Shown: positions 43,323 to 53,449 of the stretch, one piece after another
Layout of the letters: each line of letters opens with the position of its first letter
Position numbering within the stretch: the stretch's first letter is position 1
Assembly: GCA_019424695.1 (NCBI GenBank)
Contig: JAHYZA010000008.1
Coordinates: 62,001-126,000, forward strand
Origin: Oscillospiraceae bacterium
Lineage (GTDB): Bacteria; Bacillota; Clostridia; Oscillospirales; Ruminococcaceae
Reading direction: 5' to 3'
DNA: 64,000 nucleotides
Program-made: the position numbers and the translations under genes
The notes under the pieces: model-generated
The model's database searches: none
Told to the model about the DNA's origin: nothing
What the model saw: the letters and a program-made list of their open reading frames with translations, nothing else

Positions 43323-45395
43323 ATGTTCAATAAGCGGAATCCGATGAAATATTTTTCCGGCAATGCCTTTGCGCGGCTACCGCTGTACAAACTGGTGGCC
43401 GGCGGTTCGGCGGTCGTGCTGACGGCAAGCATTGGTCTGGGGGTTTTTGCGGCCTCCTTTGTGCCGACGCAGGCTCCCGAGGCAACGCCTACCCCCGAAC
43501 CGGTTGTTACGGCGACGCCTTCTCCCTCGCCCACGCCGGAGCCGGACGTGGAGCTGCTGGCAGATATCAGCGTGATCCAGCAGGATGTGGGCGTGCAGCT
43601 TTATACTATGGAAAAACAGACGGCGGAAAATGCGCAGACGCCGTCTCCCACTCCGTCGGACACCTCCTCCGAAGAAGAGGAGAACGGTATGATGGAGGGC
43701 AAAATCCCTCTGGTCGGTGTGGCCGCGACGGTCACCCTGGCGGATTCCGACGGGGAAACCACTGATTATGCAGTGGATACCGAGACCGGTACCGCGCTGG
43801 CCGAAGAAGTGGACCCCGGCGAATATACCGTGACAATTCAGCCCATTGAGGGGTACATCGTGCCGGAAAGCACCACGGTGACCGTTGCGGAGAAGGTTGT
43901 CTACAAGGCGGACGTGAACGCCGTAAAAGACAAGATCATGCAGTCCACGCAGGTCAACGAAAGCGCCGAGGACTCTGCAGTCAATACCGCAGGAGCCGCC
44001 CCCATCGCCGAGGAAGTGACCGATACGGTCCAGTATGCCGAAAGCGCCCAGGAAGAAAAGGGCCGCACCACGGTGTATACCGCCAAACTGAGCAGCAGCG
44101 GCCATCTGCTTTTCAATGACGGCCAGGAATCTCCGTACCTGCCGGTTTACAAGGAAGGCACCCAGGAGCTGACCGGTGCCACGCGGGACAGCGGGTATTC
44201 GGCGAATGCCATGTCGGTATGGCTGCCCGGCGCAGCGGATTCCATCGTGAATCTGGGCAGCACCGGCCGCACCATGAGTATGGCACATCGCACCGACGAC
44301 GGTACGACGATGCCGCTGGATAATGGCGGGGACGCTACGGCAACGCCAAATCCCGAAGCCAGCCCGACGACGGAACCCACGCCGACCACGGAACCGACAC
44401 CGACTGTGACTCCGACTCCGGAACCGACGGCTACCGTCACCCCCGCTCCCACGCCGACAGAAACCCCGGCACCGACCCCTACGGAGACGCCGGTCCCCAC
44501 TCCCAGTGCCAGCCCCAGTCCGAGCCCCACGGCTACGCCGACTCCGGCGCCGACACAAGCCCCGACCCCGAGCCCGACGCCCGTCAAAGATCAGACGGCA
44601 GACTGGCCGGATACGATTGAGGCCAGCAAGCTGGCAGACTACAATTTCGCAGTGACCAGCACCGAAAAGGTGGAATATGTTTATACCGGCTGGCAGCAGA
44701 TCGACGGTGTTACATATTACTACGATCCCGTTTCCCATGAGCCTGTGACCGGCAATCAGGTCATTCAGGGCGATGTGTATACCTTTGGTGCCGATGGTGC
44801 CCTGAACCGCACGGCGCGCGGCATCGATGTTTCCAAGTTCCAGGGCAACATCGACTGGAACGCCGTCAAGGCCGATGGCATTACCTTTGCCATCATCCGC
44901 TGCGGTTACCGTGGTTACGGCACAGGCGCTCTGGTGGAAGATTCCACCTACCGCCAGAACATTCAGGGGGCCATCAACGCGGGCCTGAAAGTCGGCGTCT
45001 ACTTCTACAGCCAGGCTATCAACGAGGCCGAAGCCGTGGAGGAAGCCAGCATGGTCCTGAGCCTGGTCAGTGGTTACTCACTGCCCCTTGGCGTGTACTA
45101 TGATACCGAATCGGTGGCCGGTGGCCGTGCCAACGCCATCAGCGCTACCGAGCGTACCGCCTGCGCCGTCGCTTTCTGCGAGACGATCCGCAACGCGGGT
45201 TACAAAGCCGGTGTGTACTCCTATGCAAGCTGGTTCTACAATGCGCTGAACTTTGCGAACATCAGCAAGTACAACACCTGGATCGCACAGTATCGTGATA
45301 CCCTGAGCTTCAACTACAAGTACAATATCTGGCAGTACACCGGTTCGGGCCGTGTCAACGGCATCTCTACCGCAGTCGATATGAACATCGGCTGA
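43323..45395 (+). CDS. Membrane-anchored GH25 lysozyme-type muramidase
   Basis: 690 residues. An N-terminal anchor (about 19-41) is followed by a Pro/Thr linker, a beta-rich SpaA-like domain (about 125-195, with [17 protein letters not shown]), a charged segment, a long Thr-Pro tract (about 340-420), a wall-binding-type repeat ([14 protein letters not shown]) and a C-terminal GH25 domain (about 496-690). Catalytic residues fit: GIDVSKFQG and YYDTES (Asp-Thr-Glu). It should cut the MurNAc-GlcNAc bond of peptidoglycan outside the cell. The start ATG 43323 has GTGAGG; frame upstream is not coding-like. Confidence 0.9.
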   Translation: MFNKRNPMKYFSGNAFARLPLYKLVAGGSAVVLTASIGLGVFAASFVPTQAPEATPTPEPVVTATPSPSPTPEPDVELLADISVIQQDVGVQLYTMEKQTAENAQTPSPTPSDTSSEEEENGMMEGKIPLVGVAATVTLADSDGETTDYAVDTETGTALAEEVDPGEYTVTIQPIEGYIVPESTTVTVAEKVVYKADVNAVKDKIMQSTQVNESAEDSAVNTAGAAPIAEEVTDTVQYAESAQEEKGRTTVYTAKLSSSGHLLFNDGQESPYLPVYKEGTQELTGATRDSGYSANAMSVWLPGAADSIVNLGSTGRTMSMAHRTDDGTTMPLDNGGDATATPNPEASPTTEPTPTTEPTPTVTPTPEPTATVTPAPTPTETPAPTPTETPVPTPSASPSPSPTATPTPAPTQAPTPSPTPVKDQTADWPDTIEASKLADYNFAVTSTEKVEYVYTGWQQIDGVTYYYDPVSHEPVTGNQVIQGDVYTFGADGALNRTARGIDVSKFQGNIDWNAVKADGITFAIIRCGYRGYGTGALVEDSTYRQNIQGAINAGLKVGVYFYSQAINEAEAVEEASMVLSLVSGYSLPLGVYYDTESVAGGRANAISATERTACAVAFCETIRNAGYKAGVYSYASWFYNALNFANISKYNTWIAQYRDTLSFNYKYNIWQYTGSGRVNGISTAVDMNIG

Positions 45396-45408
45396 TCCCG
45401 AAACAGCA

Positions 45409-45446
45409 AAGCAGCGTCCCGGAAATTTCCGGGACGCTGCTTTTTA
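45409..45446 (+). terminator. Terminator after the GH25 gene
   Basis: A perfect 18-bp self-complementary stem (45409-45426 with 45427-45444) of which the centre AAATTT can form the loop, with a T-run. Confidence 0.88.
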
Positions 45447-45461
45447 TACCTCATAAGAATG

Positions 45462-45492
45462 CCCTGCAGCGATGAAACGGTGGCTGCAGGGC
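45462..45492 (-). terminator. Possible terminator after proA
   Basis: Minus-strand stem GCCCTGCAGC/GCTGCAGGGC with a 11-base loop, followed by ATTCTTATG, a poor T-run. The GH25 hairpin just beyond may back it up. Confidence 0.45.
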
Positions 45493-45515
45493 AAATCTTT
45501 ACTTTTATAGGGCAA

Positions 45516-46808
45516 TCAGTGGCAGGGCGTTTGCAGCATCGAGGCCGCACCGCCCCGGGTCTGACCGTTGCCGTGAATGATATACTTGTAGGTGCAGAGT
45601 TCTGCCAGGCCCATGGGGCCGCGGGCGTGCAGCTTCTGGGTACTGATACCCATCTCGCAGCCCAGGCCGAACTCACCGCCGTCGGTAAAGCGCGTGCTGG
45701 CGTTGACATACACGGCAGCACTGTCCACACAGGCGGCAAAGCGCTGGGCGGCCAGTTTGTCTGCGGTCACGATCGCCTCGCTGTGATGCGTCGAGTGTTC
45801 AGCAATATGGGCAATGGCGTCTTCCAGCGAGTTGACCACCGCCACACTGAGCTTGTAGTCAAGGTATTCGGTATCAAAATCTTCGGGCGCCGCCGGTACA
45901 CCGTCAATTATAGCGGCGGCAGCCGGGTCCAGATGCAGTTCCACCGGGGTCAGGCCGGCTGCCATTCGATCGTCCACCAGGCATTTTTTCAGCATCGGCA
46001 GGAAACTACCGGCAACATCCCGGTGTACAAGCAGCGCTTCCTCGGCATTGCAGACGCTGGGACGGCTCGTCTTGGCATTTTCCACGATGCGCAGCGCCAT
46101 ATCCAGGTCGGCTGCGGCGTCCACGTAGACATGGCAGATGCCGGTGCCCGTCTGGATGCAGGGGACCGTGGCATTCTCCACGCAGGCGCGGATCAGGCCG
46201 GCACCGCCACGGGGAATGAGCAAATCCACCAGGCCGTCGGCGGTCATCAGTTCGTTGGCACTGGCGTGGCTGGTATCTTCGATCAGGCTGACCGCACACT
46301 CCGGCAGATGAACTTTGCGTAAACCGGCACGCAGCGCCTGCACAATGGCGTGGCAGCTGCTCCAGGCATCGCGGCCGCAGCGCAGCACACAGACGCTGCC
46401 CGCTTTGAGGGCCAGGGCCGCCGCATCACTGGTCACATTGGGGCGGCTTTCATAGATGATCGCGATCACGCCCATCGGTACGGCGGTCTTTTCGATGACC
46501 AGCCCGTTGGGGCGCACAATCTTGCGCAGAACGGCTCCCACCGGGTCTGGCAGCGCGGCCACTTCCCGCATACCCTTGGCCATATCGGTCAGGCGGCTTG
46601 GCGTCAGTGCCAGCCGGTCCAGCATCACATCGCTGACGCGGCCCCGTGCGGCATCCAGGTCACGCTTGTTGGCGGCCAGAATCTCCTCCTGGGCGGCAAT
46701 CAGGGACACCGCCATGGCTTCCAGGGCTTCGTTCTTTACATGAGTATCGGCCAGCGTCAGAGGCAGGCGGGCCCCCTGCGCCAGTTCCAGGATTTCCCGG
46801 GTCGTCAT
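45516..46808 (-). CDS. proA: Glutamate-5-semialdehyde dehydrogenase (gamma-glutamyl phosphate reductase)
   Basis: 430 residues; NADPH-dependent second step of proline synthesis. The aldehyde dehydrogenase fold shows [25 protein letters not shown] and the active-site Cys in [14 protein letters not shown]-terminal [21 protein letters not shown] is conserved. ATG overlaps the proB stop by three bases (ATGA), with AAGGAGG inside proB. Confidence 0.96.
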   Translation of the reverse strand: MTTREILELAQGARLPLTLADTHVKNEALEAMAVSLIAAQEEILAANKRDLDAARGRVSDVMLDRLALTPSRLTDMAKGMREVAALPDPVGAVLRKIVRPNGLVIEKTAVPMGVIAIIYESRPNVTSDAAALALKAGSVCVLRCGRDAWSSCHAIVQALRAGLRKVHLPECAVSLIEDTSHASANELMTADGLVDLLIPRGGAGLIRACVENATVPCIQTGTGICHVYVDAAADLDMALRIVENAKTSRPSVCNAEEALLVHRDVAGSFLPMLKKCLVDDRMAAGLTPVELHLDPAAAAIIDGVPAAPEDFDTEYLDYKLSVAVVNSLEDAIAHIAEHSTHHSEAIVTADKLAAQRFAACVDSAAVYVNASTRFTDGGEFGLGCEMGISTQKLHARGPMGLAELCTYKYIIHGNGQTRGGAASMLQTPCH

Positions 46809-47581
46809 TCAAAACCCTCCTTCTTTCCGACAAAACGGGTGCCAACGGGTTTGCCGTCCAGAATATCATACAGTATATCGGCCTTGGCACCGTTGGCAAT
46901 GATCATATCTACGCCGGCACGGGTGGCCCGCTTGGCGGCAACCACCTTGGTCAGCATGCCGCCGGTCCCCAGCGAGGACCCGGCGCCTCCGGCCAGACGT
47001 TCGATTTCAGGGGTGATCTCCTCCACCACCGGAATCAGCCGTGCGTAAGGGTCGCTGTGGGGGTCGGCGGTGTACAGACCGTCAATGTCCGAGAGCAGGA
47101 CCACCAGATCGGCATGAATGCACTGGGCCACCAGCGCAGCCAGGGTGTCATTGTCGCCCAGAGAGTATTCCTCAATGGCGATGGGGTCGTTTTCATTGAT
47201 GATGGGGATGGCCCCCAGCTGCAGCAGACGTTCCAGGGTATTGCGCAGATTGTGCAGGCGGTTTTCGTGATCGAAATCCTCCCAGGTCAGCAGCATCTGG
47301 GCTACCGTGTGGTTGTACTGGCTGAACAGCCGGTCGTAGGTATACATCAGCTCACACTGCCCTACGGCGGCGGCCGCCTGCTTGGTGGTAATGTCCTTGG
47401 GCTTCTGGATCTGCAGTTTGCCCACGCCCAGACCGGTAGCGGCCGAGGAAACCACGATCAGCTCGTGACCGGCATTTTTTATGTCACTCCATACCTTGAC
47501 GAGGGCTTCGGTATGGCGGATATTCAGCCGTCCCCCCGGATGTGCCAGGGTGCTGGTACCGACCTTCACGACGATTCGCAT
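46805..47581 (-). CDS. proB: Glutamate 5-kinase without PUA domain
   Basis: 258 residues; phosphorylates L-Glu, the feedback-controlled first step. The amino-acid kinase fold has [46 protein letters not shown] and [15 protein letters not shown]. The C-terminal PUA domain of the E. coli enzyme (367 aa) is absent, a natural short form in Clostridia rather than a truncation. The start lies three bases after the proC stop. Confidence 0.95.
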   Translation of the reverse strand: MRIVVKVGTSTLAHPGGRLNIRHTEALVKVWSDIKNAGHELIVVSSAATGLGVGKLQIQKPKDITTKQAAAAVGQCELMYTYDRLFSQYNHTVAQMLLTWEDFDHENRLHNLRNTLERLLQLGAIPIINENDPIAIEEYSLGDNDTLAALVAQCIHADLVVLLSDIDGLYTADPHSDPYARLIPVVEEITPEIERLAGGAGSSLGTGGMLTKVVAAKRATRAGVDMIIANGAKADILYDILDGKPVGTRFVGKKEGFE

Positions 47582-47584
47582 GAT

Positions 47585-48388
47585 TTATTTCCCCAATTCC
47601 TTTGTCTTTTCATAGGCAGCCAGGACGGCGTCCGTCACCGCGCCGCGGAACGCCCGCTGCTCCAGCAGCCGCACGCCCTGAATGGTGGAGCCGCCCGGGC
47701 TGCATACGGCGTCCTTCAGCGCACCGGGGTGCTGACCGCTTTCCAGCACCATACGGGCACTGCCCAGTACCGTCTGTGCAGCGTATTCCTGGGCTTTGGC
47801 ACGGGGCAAACCGGCGGCCACGCCGCCGTCGGCCAGCGCTTCGATGAACTGGTACACCCAGGCCGGACCACAGCCGGACACCGCACTGGCGGCATCGATG
47901 AGCGTTTCCGGCACTTCATCCAACTGCCCGGCGGGAGCCATGGCGCACAGCCATTCCTGCAGCTGTTCCGGTTCCACATCGTCATAGCAATATTGGATCA
48001 TGCCGGAACCCAAAGCTACCGGGGTGTTGGGCATCATGCGGATGATGGGATAGCCGCTGCCCGCCATCTGGCGGATCTGGTGCATCGTCAGCCCGGCGGC
48101 CATCGTCACCAACACGAAGGGGCGGCTTTCGGCACGGGATTCCAGCACTGGCGTCAGTTCGTCCAGCATATCCTCCATCATCTGGGGTTTGACCCCCAGG
48201 AAAATAAAATCACAGATGCTGGCCACCTGTTCATTGGTGCCGCAGGCACAGCCCAATTCTTCGGCCAGGGTCTGGGCCTTGGCGGGGGTGCGGTTGGCCA
48301 GCAAAACGTCCGCGGCACCGGCGCCCTTGCAGACGGCACGCGCCACGGCGCTGCCCATGTTGCCGCAGCCGATAAAACCGTATTTCAT
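47585..48388 (-). CDS. proC: Pyrroline-5-carboxylate reductase
   Basis: 267 residues; last step of proline synthesis. The NAD(P) loop is GFIGCGNMGSAV, and the C-terminal dimer region has SGCGPAWVYQFIEAL and CSPGGSTIQGV. It is the first gene of proC-proB-proA, with GGGAGGAAAA as ribosome site. The operon thus holds the full glutamate-to-proline route. Confidence 0.96.
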   Translation of the reverse strand: MKYGFIGCGNMGSAVARAVCKGAGAADVLLANRTPAKAQTLAEELGCACGTNEQVASICDFIFLGVKPQMMEDMLDELTPVLESRAESRPFVLVTMAAGLTMHQIRQMAGSGYPIIRMMPNTPVALGSGMIQYCYDDVEPEQLQEWLCAMAPAGQLDEVPETLIDAASAVSGCGPAWVYQFIEALADGGVAAGLPRAKAQEYAAQTVLGSARMVLESGQHPGALKDAVCSPGGSTIQGVRLLEQRAFRGAVTDAVLAAYEKTKELGK

Positions 48389-48438
48389 GGCAGTTTTCCT
48401 CCCGTATGATCTGACGTTTCCGTTTGTGTTCTTCCATT

Positions 48439-48467
48439 ATTATAGATCACTATTGTGGTATGATTGT
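48439..48467 (-). promoter_or_regulatory. Possible promoter of proCBA
   Basis: TATAAT (48439-48444) on the minus strand with a poor -35 (ACAATC) at 17 bases, or TTACAA at 19 bases. Confidence 0.4.
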
Positions 48468-48537
48468 AATGGTAGCGCACCGGGTCGTTTTTGTCAATCA
48501 AAAGGTGGGGCAGGGGGCTGGAAATTCCCGCAGAATT

Positions 48538-48546
48538 TGCTATAAT
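48538..48546 (+). promoter_or_regulatory. Extended -10 promoter of the aldo/keto reductase
   Basis: TGCTATAAT, 38 bases before the start, with a weak -35 CTGGAA. Confidence 0.6.
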
Positions 48547-48584
48547 ACAAGCGAAGGATAAAAACAGCAAAAGAGGCGAACTGT

Positions 48585-49598
48585 ATGCAATATGTACAAT
48601 TGGGCCAGACCGGCCTGCAAATCTCCCGTTTGGGGTTTGGCGGTATTCCCATCCAGCGCATTGACCAGCCCGGTACCCGGGCGCTGCTCAAGGCCGCCCA
48701 TGAGATGGGCGTCAACTACATCGATACTGCCCGCGCCTACACCGTCAGCGAAGGCTGGATCGGCCAGTCCCTGGAGGAGTTGGGACTGCGGGATGCCTTT
48801 GTGTTGGCGACCAAGTGCCGTGCGCTGACCAAGGCCGATATGGAGACGGAACTGGCCAAAAGCCTGGAAAATCTGCGTACCGATCACATCGAACTTTATC
48901 AGTTCCACAACCCGAGTATGGAGGACCTGAAAAAGATCCTGGCCCCCGGCGGTTCCATGGAGGCTTTGCTGGAAGCCAAAGCCAAGGGGGTGGTCGGGCA
49001 CATCGGCCTGACGGCTCATCTGGCGGCGGTGTTTGAGGCGGCGCTGGACGTTCCCGAGATCGAAACCATCATGTTCCCGTACAACATCGTGGAACAGCAG
49101 GGCGCGGAGCTCATCGACCGCTGCGCCAAGGCCGGCAAGGGCTTTATTGACATGAAGCCGCTGGCGGGCGGCGCCATCGAGGATGGCCGTCTGGCGCTGC
49201 GCTATGTGCTGTCCAACCCCAGCGTAACGGTGGCTATTCCCGGTATGGCAGCCATTGAGGAACTGGAGGGCAATGTCAAGGGGGCTGAGAACATCGCGCC
49301 CTTGACCGAGGAGGAGCAGGCTGCCTGCCAGAAGGTACGGGATGCCCTGGGCACCCAGTTCTGCCGCCGCTGCAACTATTGCGCCCCCTGCACGGTGGGC
49401 ATCTCCATCCCCAACGTGTTCCTGTTCCAGGGGTATCTGAACCGGTACGGCCTGGAAAACTGGGGCCGTGAGCGCTATGCCACGCTGAAAGTCAAGGCCG
49501 GCGCCTGTGTGCAGTGCGGCGCCTGCGAGACCCGCTGCCCCTACAATCTGCCCATCCGCAGCATGATGAAGAAAGCTGCGGAAGATTTCGGCGAATAA
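48585..49598 (+). CDS. Aldo/keto reductase with C-terminal 4Fe-4S ferredoxin domain
   Basis: 337 residues. The TIM-barrel part has the full catalytic tetrad: Asp47 and Tyr52 (YIDTARAYT), Lys77 (ATKCR) and His108 (YQFHNPS). The C-terminal part has CRRCNYCAPC and CVQCGACETRCPYNLPI, cysteine motifs for iron-sulfur clusters. Such oxidoreductases are common in anaerobes and probably pass electrons between flavodoxin/ferredoxin and a carbonyl substrate; the substrate is unknown. The ribosome site is AGAGGCG. Confidence 0.9.
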   Translation: MQYVQLGQTGLQISRLGFGGIPIQRIDQPGTRALLKAAHEMGVNYIDTARAYTVSEGWIGQSLEELGLRDAFVLATKCRALTKADMETELAKSLENLRTDHIELYQFHNPSMEDLKKILAPGGSMEALLEAKAKGVVGHIGLTAHLAAVFEAALDVPEIETIMFPYNIVEQQGAELIDRCAKAGKGFIDMKPLAGGAIEDGRLALRYVLSNPSVTVAIPGMAAIEELEGNVKGAENIAPLTEEEQAACQKVRDALGTQFCRRCNYCAPCTVGISIPNVFLFQGYLNRYGLENWGRERYATLKVKAGACVQCGACETRCPYNLPIRSMMKKAAEDFGE

Positions 49599-49680
49599 AC
49601 GTACATTTTTACCGTGGTGCACGCCAAGGCTGTGCCACGGTTTTTCTATGCCAAAAACCGGAAAAAATTTTGCGCAGGAT

Positions 49681-49709
49681 GTTGTTTTTCCTGCTGCGGG
49701 CGTGTATAA
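49681..49709 (+). promoter_or_regulatory. Promoter of the cysteine desulfurase operon
   Basis: TTGTTT and TATAAT with a 17-base spacer. A second TATAAT at 49718-49723 lies 14 bases on. Confidence 0.65.
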
Positions 49710-49750
49710 TTTATCCTGTATAATTTTGTGCAAAAATGTGAGGGATCAGT

Positions 49751-50908
49751 ATGCTTTCCGACCCCCAGCTTCATTATCTGGATAATGCCGCAACCACCCG
49801 CATCGACCCGGCGGTGACCGAGGTCATCCACGATGCGCTGGTGGAACTGTGGGCCAATCCCAGCAGCCTGTACGACCCGGCGGTGGCTGCGCAGGACGGC
49901 ATCGAAAACGCCCGGGCCCGCATCGCCAAAACGCTGCACTGCCGCAGCGATGAGATCTATTTTACCGGATGCGGCACCGAGGGCAACAATATGGCGGTAT
50001 GGGGCGCCGCCATGCCCCGTCGGCATTGGGGCAACAAGGTCGTGGTGTCCGGTTTTGAACACCCCAGCGTGCAGCTTGCGGCCCGCGCGCTGAAAAACGA
50101 AGGCTTCAACGTCGTGGAGATCCTCCCCGAAGCCGACGGCCATCTGGACGTGGAAAAATTCCTGGCGGCGGTGGACAAGAACACCGTGCTGGCTTCCTGC
50201 ATGGCCGTCAACAATGAGACCGGTGCCGTGCAGGATATTGCGGCGCTGGCGGCAGGCATCAAAGCCCGCAACAGCCGTACCCATTTCCATGTGGATGCGG
50301 TGCAGGCGTGGCTGCGTATTCCCATCGACCTGCAGAAATGGGCCGGGGTGGATACGCTGGCGGTGTCGGGGCATAAGATTCATGCGCCCAAGGGCATCGG
50401 TGCGCTGTTCATCCGGGACAGCCAGCGTCAGACGCTGCGCCCGCCCTACTGCGGCGGCCATCAGGAGCGCGGCCTGCGCCCCGGCACCGAGAACACGCCC
50501 TATATCGTGGGCCTGGGGCTGGCGGCGGCCAAAGGCTATCAGGCCATGCGTACCCGTACCCAGCAGATCGAGGCCCTGAACCGCCGTCTGCGGGAGGGTC
50601 TGGCAGCGCTGCCGGGTATCACCCTCAATTCCCCGGCAGATGCGGTGCCGGAGGTCGTGAACTTCTCCACAGGCTGCATCAACAGCCAGACTTTTATCAA
50701 TTATCTCAACACCCGCGGCGTTCTGGTTTCGGGCGGCAGCGCCTGCGACAAGGGCGAGCCCAGCCATACGCTGGAAGCCATGGGCTGTGACGAGCGTACC
50801 ATCCACACGGCGCTGCGCGTCAGTTTCTGCGCCGACAATACCGATGAGGATGTGGATGCCCTGCTGGACGGGCTGAAAAACGGCCTGCAGAGCCTGCAGC
50901 ATATCTGA
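49751..50908 (+). CDS. Cysteine desulfurase (NifS/IscS family)
   Basis: 385 residues; PLP enzyme that moves sulfur from Cys to a persulfide. YLDNAATTRID at the N-terminus, the Schiff-base Lys in VSGHKIHAPKGIG near residue 208, and the loop Cys in SGGSACDKGEPSH near 333. Gene order desulfurase-thiI suggests it feeds sulfur to ThiI, like the nifZ-thiI pair of Bacillus. thiI starts 28 bases downstream. Confidence 0.93.
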   Translation: MLSDPQLHYLDNAATTRIDPAVTEVIHDALVELWANPSSLYDPAVAAQDGIENARARIAKTLHCRSDEIYFTGCGTEGNNMAVWGAAMPRRHWGNKVVVSGFEHPSVQLAARALKNEGFNVVEILPEADGHLDVEKFLAAVDKNTVLASCMAVNNETGAVQDIAALAAGIKARNSRTHFHVDAVQAWLRIPIDLQKWAGVDTLAVSGHKIHAPKGIGALFIRDSQRQTLRPPYCGGHQERGLRPGTENTPYIVGLGLAAAKGYQAMRTRTQQIEALNRRLREGLAALPGITLNSPADAVPEVVNFSTGCINSQTFINYLNTRGVLVSGGSACDKGEPSHTLEAMGCDERTIHTALRVSFCADNTDEDVDALLDGLKNGLQSLQHI

Positions 50909-50936
50909 ACCAATTCCCAATGGAAAGGCGATTCCT

Positions 50937-52130
50937 ATGAAAGAGATCATCCTGGCCTATCAGGGCGAAATGACCCTCAAGGGCCTGAACCGCGGCAAGT
51001 TTGAAGCACGTCTTGCCAAGATCATCCGCTGGCGGCTGGAACCGCTCGGCAAATTCAAAGTGTACCAGGCCCAGAGCACGGTTTTTATCGAACCGTTGGA
51101 GGAAAACCTGGATATGGACGAGGCGTTCCGCCGCGTGTCCCGTGTGTTCGGCATCGTCAAGATGAGCCGCGCTGTGGAATGTGACAAGACCTTCTCCGCC
51201 ATCTGCGAAACGGCGGAAGCCTACCTGGGCCAGACGCTGCGGGGTCTGCGCACCTTCAAGGTGGAAGCCAAGCGGGCCGATAAATCCTACCCGATGAAGA
51301 GCCCGGAGATCTGCCGGGGACTGGGTGCCTATCTGCTGGACAAGCACCATCATCTGCGGGTGGATGTCCACCATCCCCAGCTGGAAATCATGGTGGAGAT
51401 CCGGGATCATGCCGCCTATGTCCATGGCCCCAAGGTGGAAGCGGCCGGCGGTTTGCCGGTAGGCACCAGCGGCCGGGCGCTGAACCTGCTGTCCGGCGGC
51501 ATTGACAGCCCCGTGGCCGCCTGGTGCATGGCTCGCCGCGGCCTGGCGCTACATCATATTCATTTCGCCAGCCCGCCCTATACCAGCCTGCGCGCAAAAC
51601 TCAAGGTACAGAAACTGGCCAAAGAGCTGGTGGAATACACCGGCAACTGCACGCTGTTCGTCGTGCCCTACACCAAGCCCCAGGAATACATCCGGGACCA
51701 CGCCCCCGATGTGCTGTTCACGGTGCTGATGCGCCGCAGTATGCTGCGTATCGCGAAGCAGGTGGCCGACAAGCTGGAACTGCAGGCCCTCATCACCGGG
51801 GAAAGCCTGGCCCAGGTCGCCAGTCAGACCATGGCGGCTTTGGTCTGCACCGATGCAGCCCAGGACCTGCCGGTGCTGCGTCCCTGCATCGGCATGGACA
51901 AGACCGAAATTATTTCCATTTCCCGCAAGATCGGCACCTTTGAGACCTCTATCGAGCCTTATGAGGACTGCTGCACGATCTTTACGCCGCCCCATCCCAA
52001 GACCAACCCCACCCTGGCCGAGATTCTGGCGGCCGAGGAAGGCATGCCGGATTTGAAAGCGCTGGAGAGCGAAGCGGCAGAACAGGTGGAAAAGATCGCC
52101 ATTCGGATGGGAGAGGATGATCTGCTGTGA
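50937..52130 (+). CDS. thiI: tRNA 4-thiouridine synthase ThiI (no rhodanese domain)
   Basis: 397 residues. Ferredoxin-like and THUMP domains (1-165) precede the PP-loop ATPase domain with LLSGGIDSPVAAWCMARRG near 185. There is no C-terminal rhodanese domain, so the persulfide is probably delivered directly by the upstream desulfurase. It makes s4U8 in tRNA. The stop overlaps the cinA GTG start (GTGA). Confidence 0.95.
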   Translation: MKEIILAYQGEMTLKGLNRGKFEARLAKIIRWRLEPLGKFKVYQAQSTVFIEPLEENLDMDEAFRRVSRVFGIVKMSRAVECDKTFSAICETAEAYLGQTLRGLRTFKVEAKRADKSYPMKSPEICRGLGAYLLDKHHHLRVDVHHPQLEIMVEIRDHAAYVHGPKVEAAGGLPVGTSGRALNLLSGGIDSPVAAWCMARRGLALHHIHFASPPYTSLRAKLKVQKLAKELVEYTGNCTLFVVPYTKPQEYIRDHAPDVLFTVLMRRSMLRIAKQVADKLELQALITGESLAQVASQTMAALVCTDAAQDLPVLRPCIGMDKTEIISISRKIGTFETSIEPYEDCCTIFTPPHPKTNPTLAEILAAEEGMPDLKALESEAAEQVEKIAIRMGEDDLL

Positions 52131-53428
52131 CTGCAGAAATCATTTGTGTGGGCACGGAACTGCTGCTGGGGGACATTGTGAACACCAATGCCCAGTTCCT
52201 GAGCCGGGAACTGGCCGAGCTGGGCATCAGCGTACTGCATCAGCATGTCATCGGGGATAACCCTGAGCGGCTGCGGGAACTTGTCAGTCAGGCGCGCCGC
52301 CGCAGTGACCTGCTGGTGTTTTCCGGCGGGCTGGGGCCTACCGAGGATGACCTGACCAAGGAGACGGTGGCCGAGGCGTTCGGCGATACGCTGCACTTTG
52401 ATGGGGAAGAATGGGACAAGATCGTTGCCTTTTTTGCCCGTACCAACCGCAATCCTACCCCCAACAACCGCAAGCAGGCGATGGTCCCCACCCGGGGCCA
52501 TAAGATCGTCAACGACCACGGCACCGCGCCCGGTGCCTGGTTTGAGGATGAACAGGGGCATTGTGCCGTACTGATGCCCGGTGTTCCGCGGGAAATGAAA
52601 GCCATGTGGACCGAGCAGGTCCGCCCGGCGCTGCAGAAGCGCCAGAACTGCACGATCCATTCCCGGACGCTGCGGGTCCTGGGCGGTGAAAGCAGCATTG
52701 CCAGCAAGGTGGCGCCGCTGTTTGAAAGTGCCAATCCCACCGCCGCGATCTACTGCAAGACGGGGGAGAGCGAGATCCGCGTTACGGCGCGGGAGGCCAC
52801 TCCGGAAGCGGCGGAGCGCGCTTGCAATGATTATCTGCAAAAATTCCGTGATATTCTGGGGGACGCTGCCTATGATGTGGACGTGCCCGCCCTGGAATAT
52901 ACGGTGGTGCGGGTCCTGCGGGAAAAAGGGCTGCATGCCGCCACAGCGGAAAGCTGCACCGGCGGTATGATTGCCGAGAGGCTGACCAATGTGCCGGGCT
53001 CCAGTGAGGTGTTTGGCTTCGGTTTCGTCACTTATGCCGAGCTCGCCAAGCAGAAACTGCTGGGTGTGGATGCCGCCCTGATCGAACGGTACAATGTGGT
53101 GTCCGGCCCGGTGGCCATTGCGATGGCCTTCGGGGCTGCGAAGGCTTCGGGGGCGGAACTGGCCGTCGGCATCACCGGCATTGCCGGTCCCGGCGGGGCG
53201 TTGCCCGGCAAACCGGTGGGAACGGTCTATCTGGCGGGCGCCGATACCCGTACCAACACCGGCTGGCTGGTGCGGCTGACGCTGGGCGGCTATAATGACC
53301 GCGGCATCATCCGTACCCGCGCCGCGCTGTATGCACTGGATCTGTTGCGCCGTATGGCGCTGGACCTTCCGGTCCCCGATGGTATGGCTGTCACACAGGA
53401 TACCCCGCCGGAAGAGAGCAATATCTGA
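52127..53428 (+). CDS. cinA: CinA: nicotinamide-nucleotide amidase / competence-damage protein
   Basis: 433 residues. The N-terminal MoCF-like domain (1-175) with ELLLGDIVNTNAQFL and GGLGPTEDDLTKE is followed by a KH-type linker domain and a C-terminal NMN deamidase domain with ATAESCTGGMIAERL (nucleophile Ser), FGFVTYAELAKQKLLG (Lys) and GITGIAGPGGALPGKPVG. All amidase residues look intact. The start GTG 52127 overlaps thiI. The following gene begins 21 bases on and contains a diverged copy of this C-terminal half. Confidence 0.95.
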   Translation: MTAEIICVGTELLLGDIVNTNAQFLSRELAELGISVLHQHVIGDNPERLRELVSQARRRSDLLVFSGGLGPTEDDLTKETVAEAFGDTLHFDGEEWDKIVAFFARTNRNPTPNNRKQAMVPTRGHKIVNDHGTAPGAWFEDEQGHCAVLMPGVPREMKAMWTEQVRPALQKRQNCTIHSRTLRVLGGESSIASKVAPLFESANPTAAIYCKTGESEIRVTAREATPEAAERACNDYLQKFRDILGDAAYDVDVPALEYTVVRVLREKGLHAATAESCTGGMIAERLTNVPGSSEVFGFGFVTYAELAKQKLLGVDAALIERYNVVSGPVAIAMAFGAAKASGAELAVGITGIAGPGGALPGKPVGTVYLAGADTRTNTGWLVRLTLGGYNDRGIIRTRAALYALDLLRRMALDLPVPDGMAVTQDTPPEESNI

Positions 53429-53449
53429 TTACGCAAAGAAAGGCACATC

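Noticed and set aside
44344..44583. Short repeats encoding Thr-Pro runs, considered as a CRISPR or tandem repeat array
   Set aside because: The repetition follows the codons of a Thr-Pro linker inside the GH25 gene, with no spacers.
46805..47581. Truncated proB
   Set aside because: The kinase domain is complete; absence of PUA is normal for Clostridial forms, and spacing to proA is intact.
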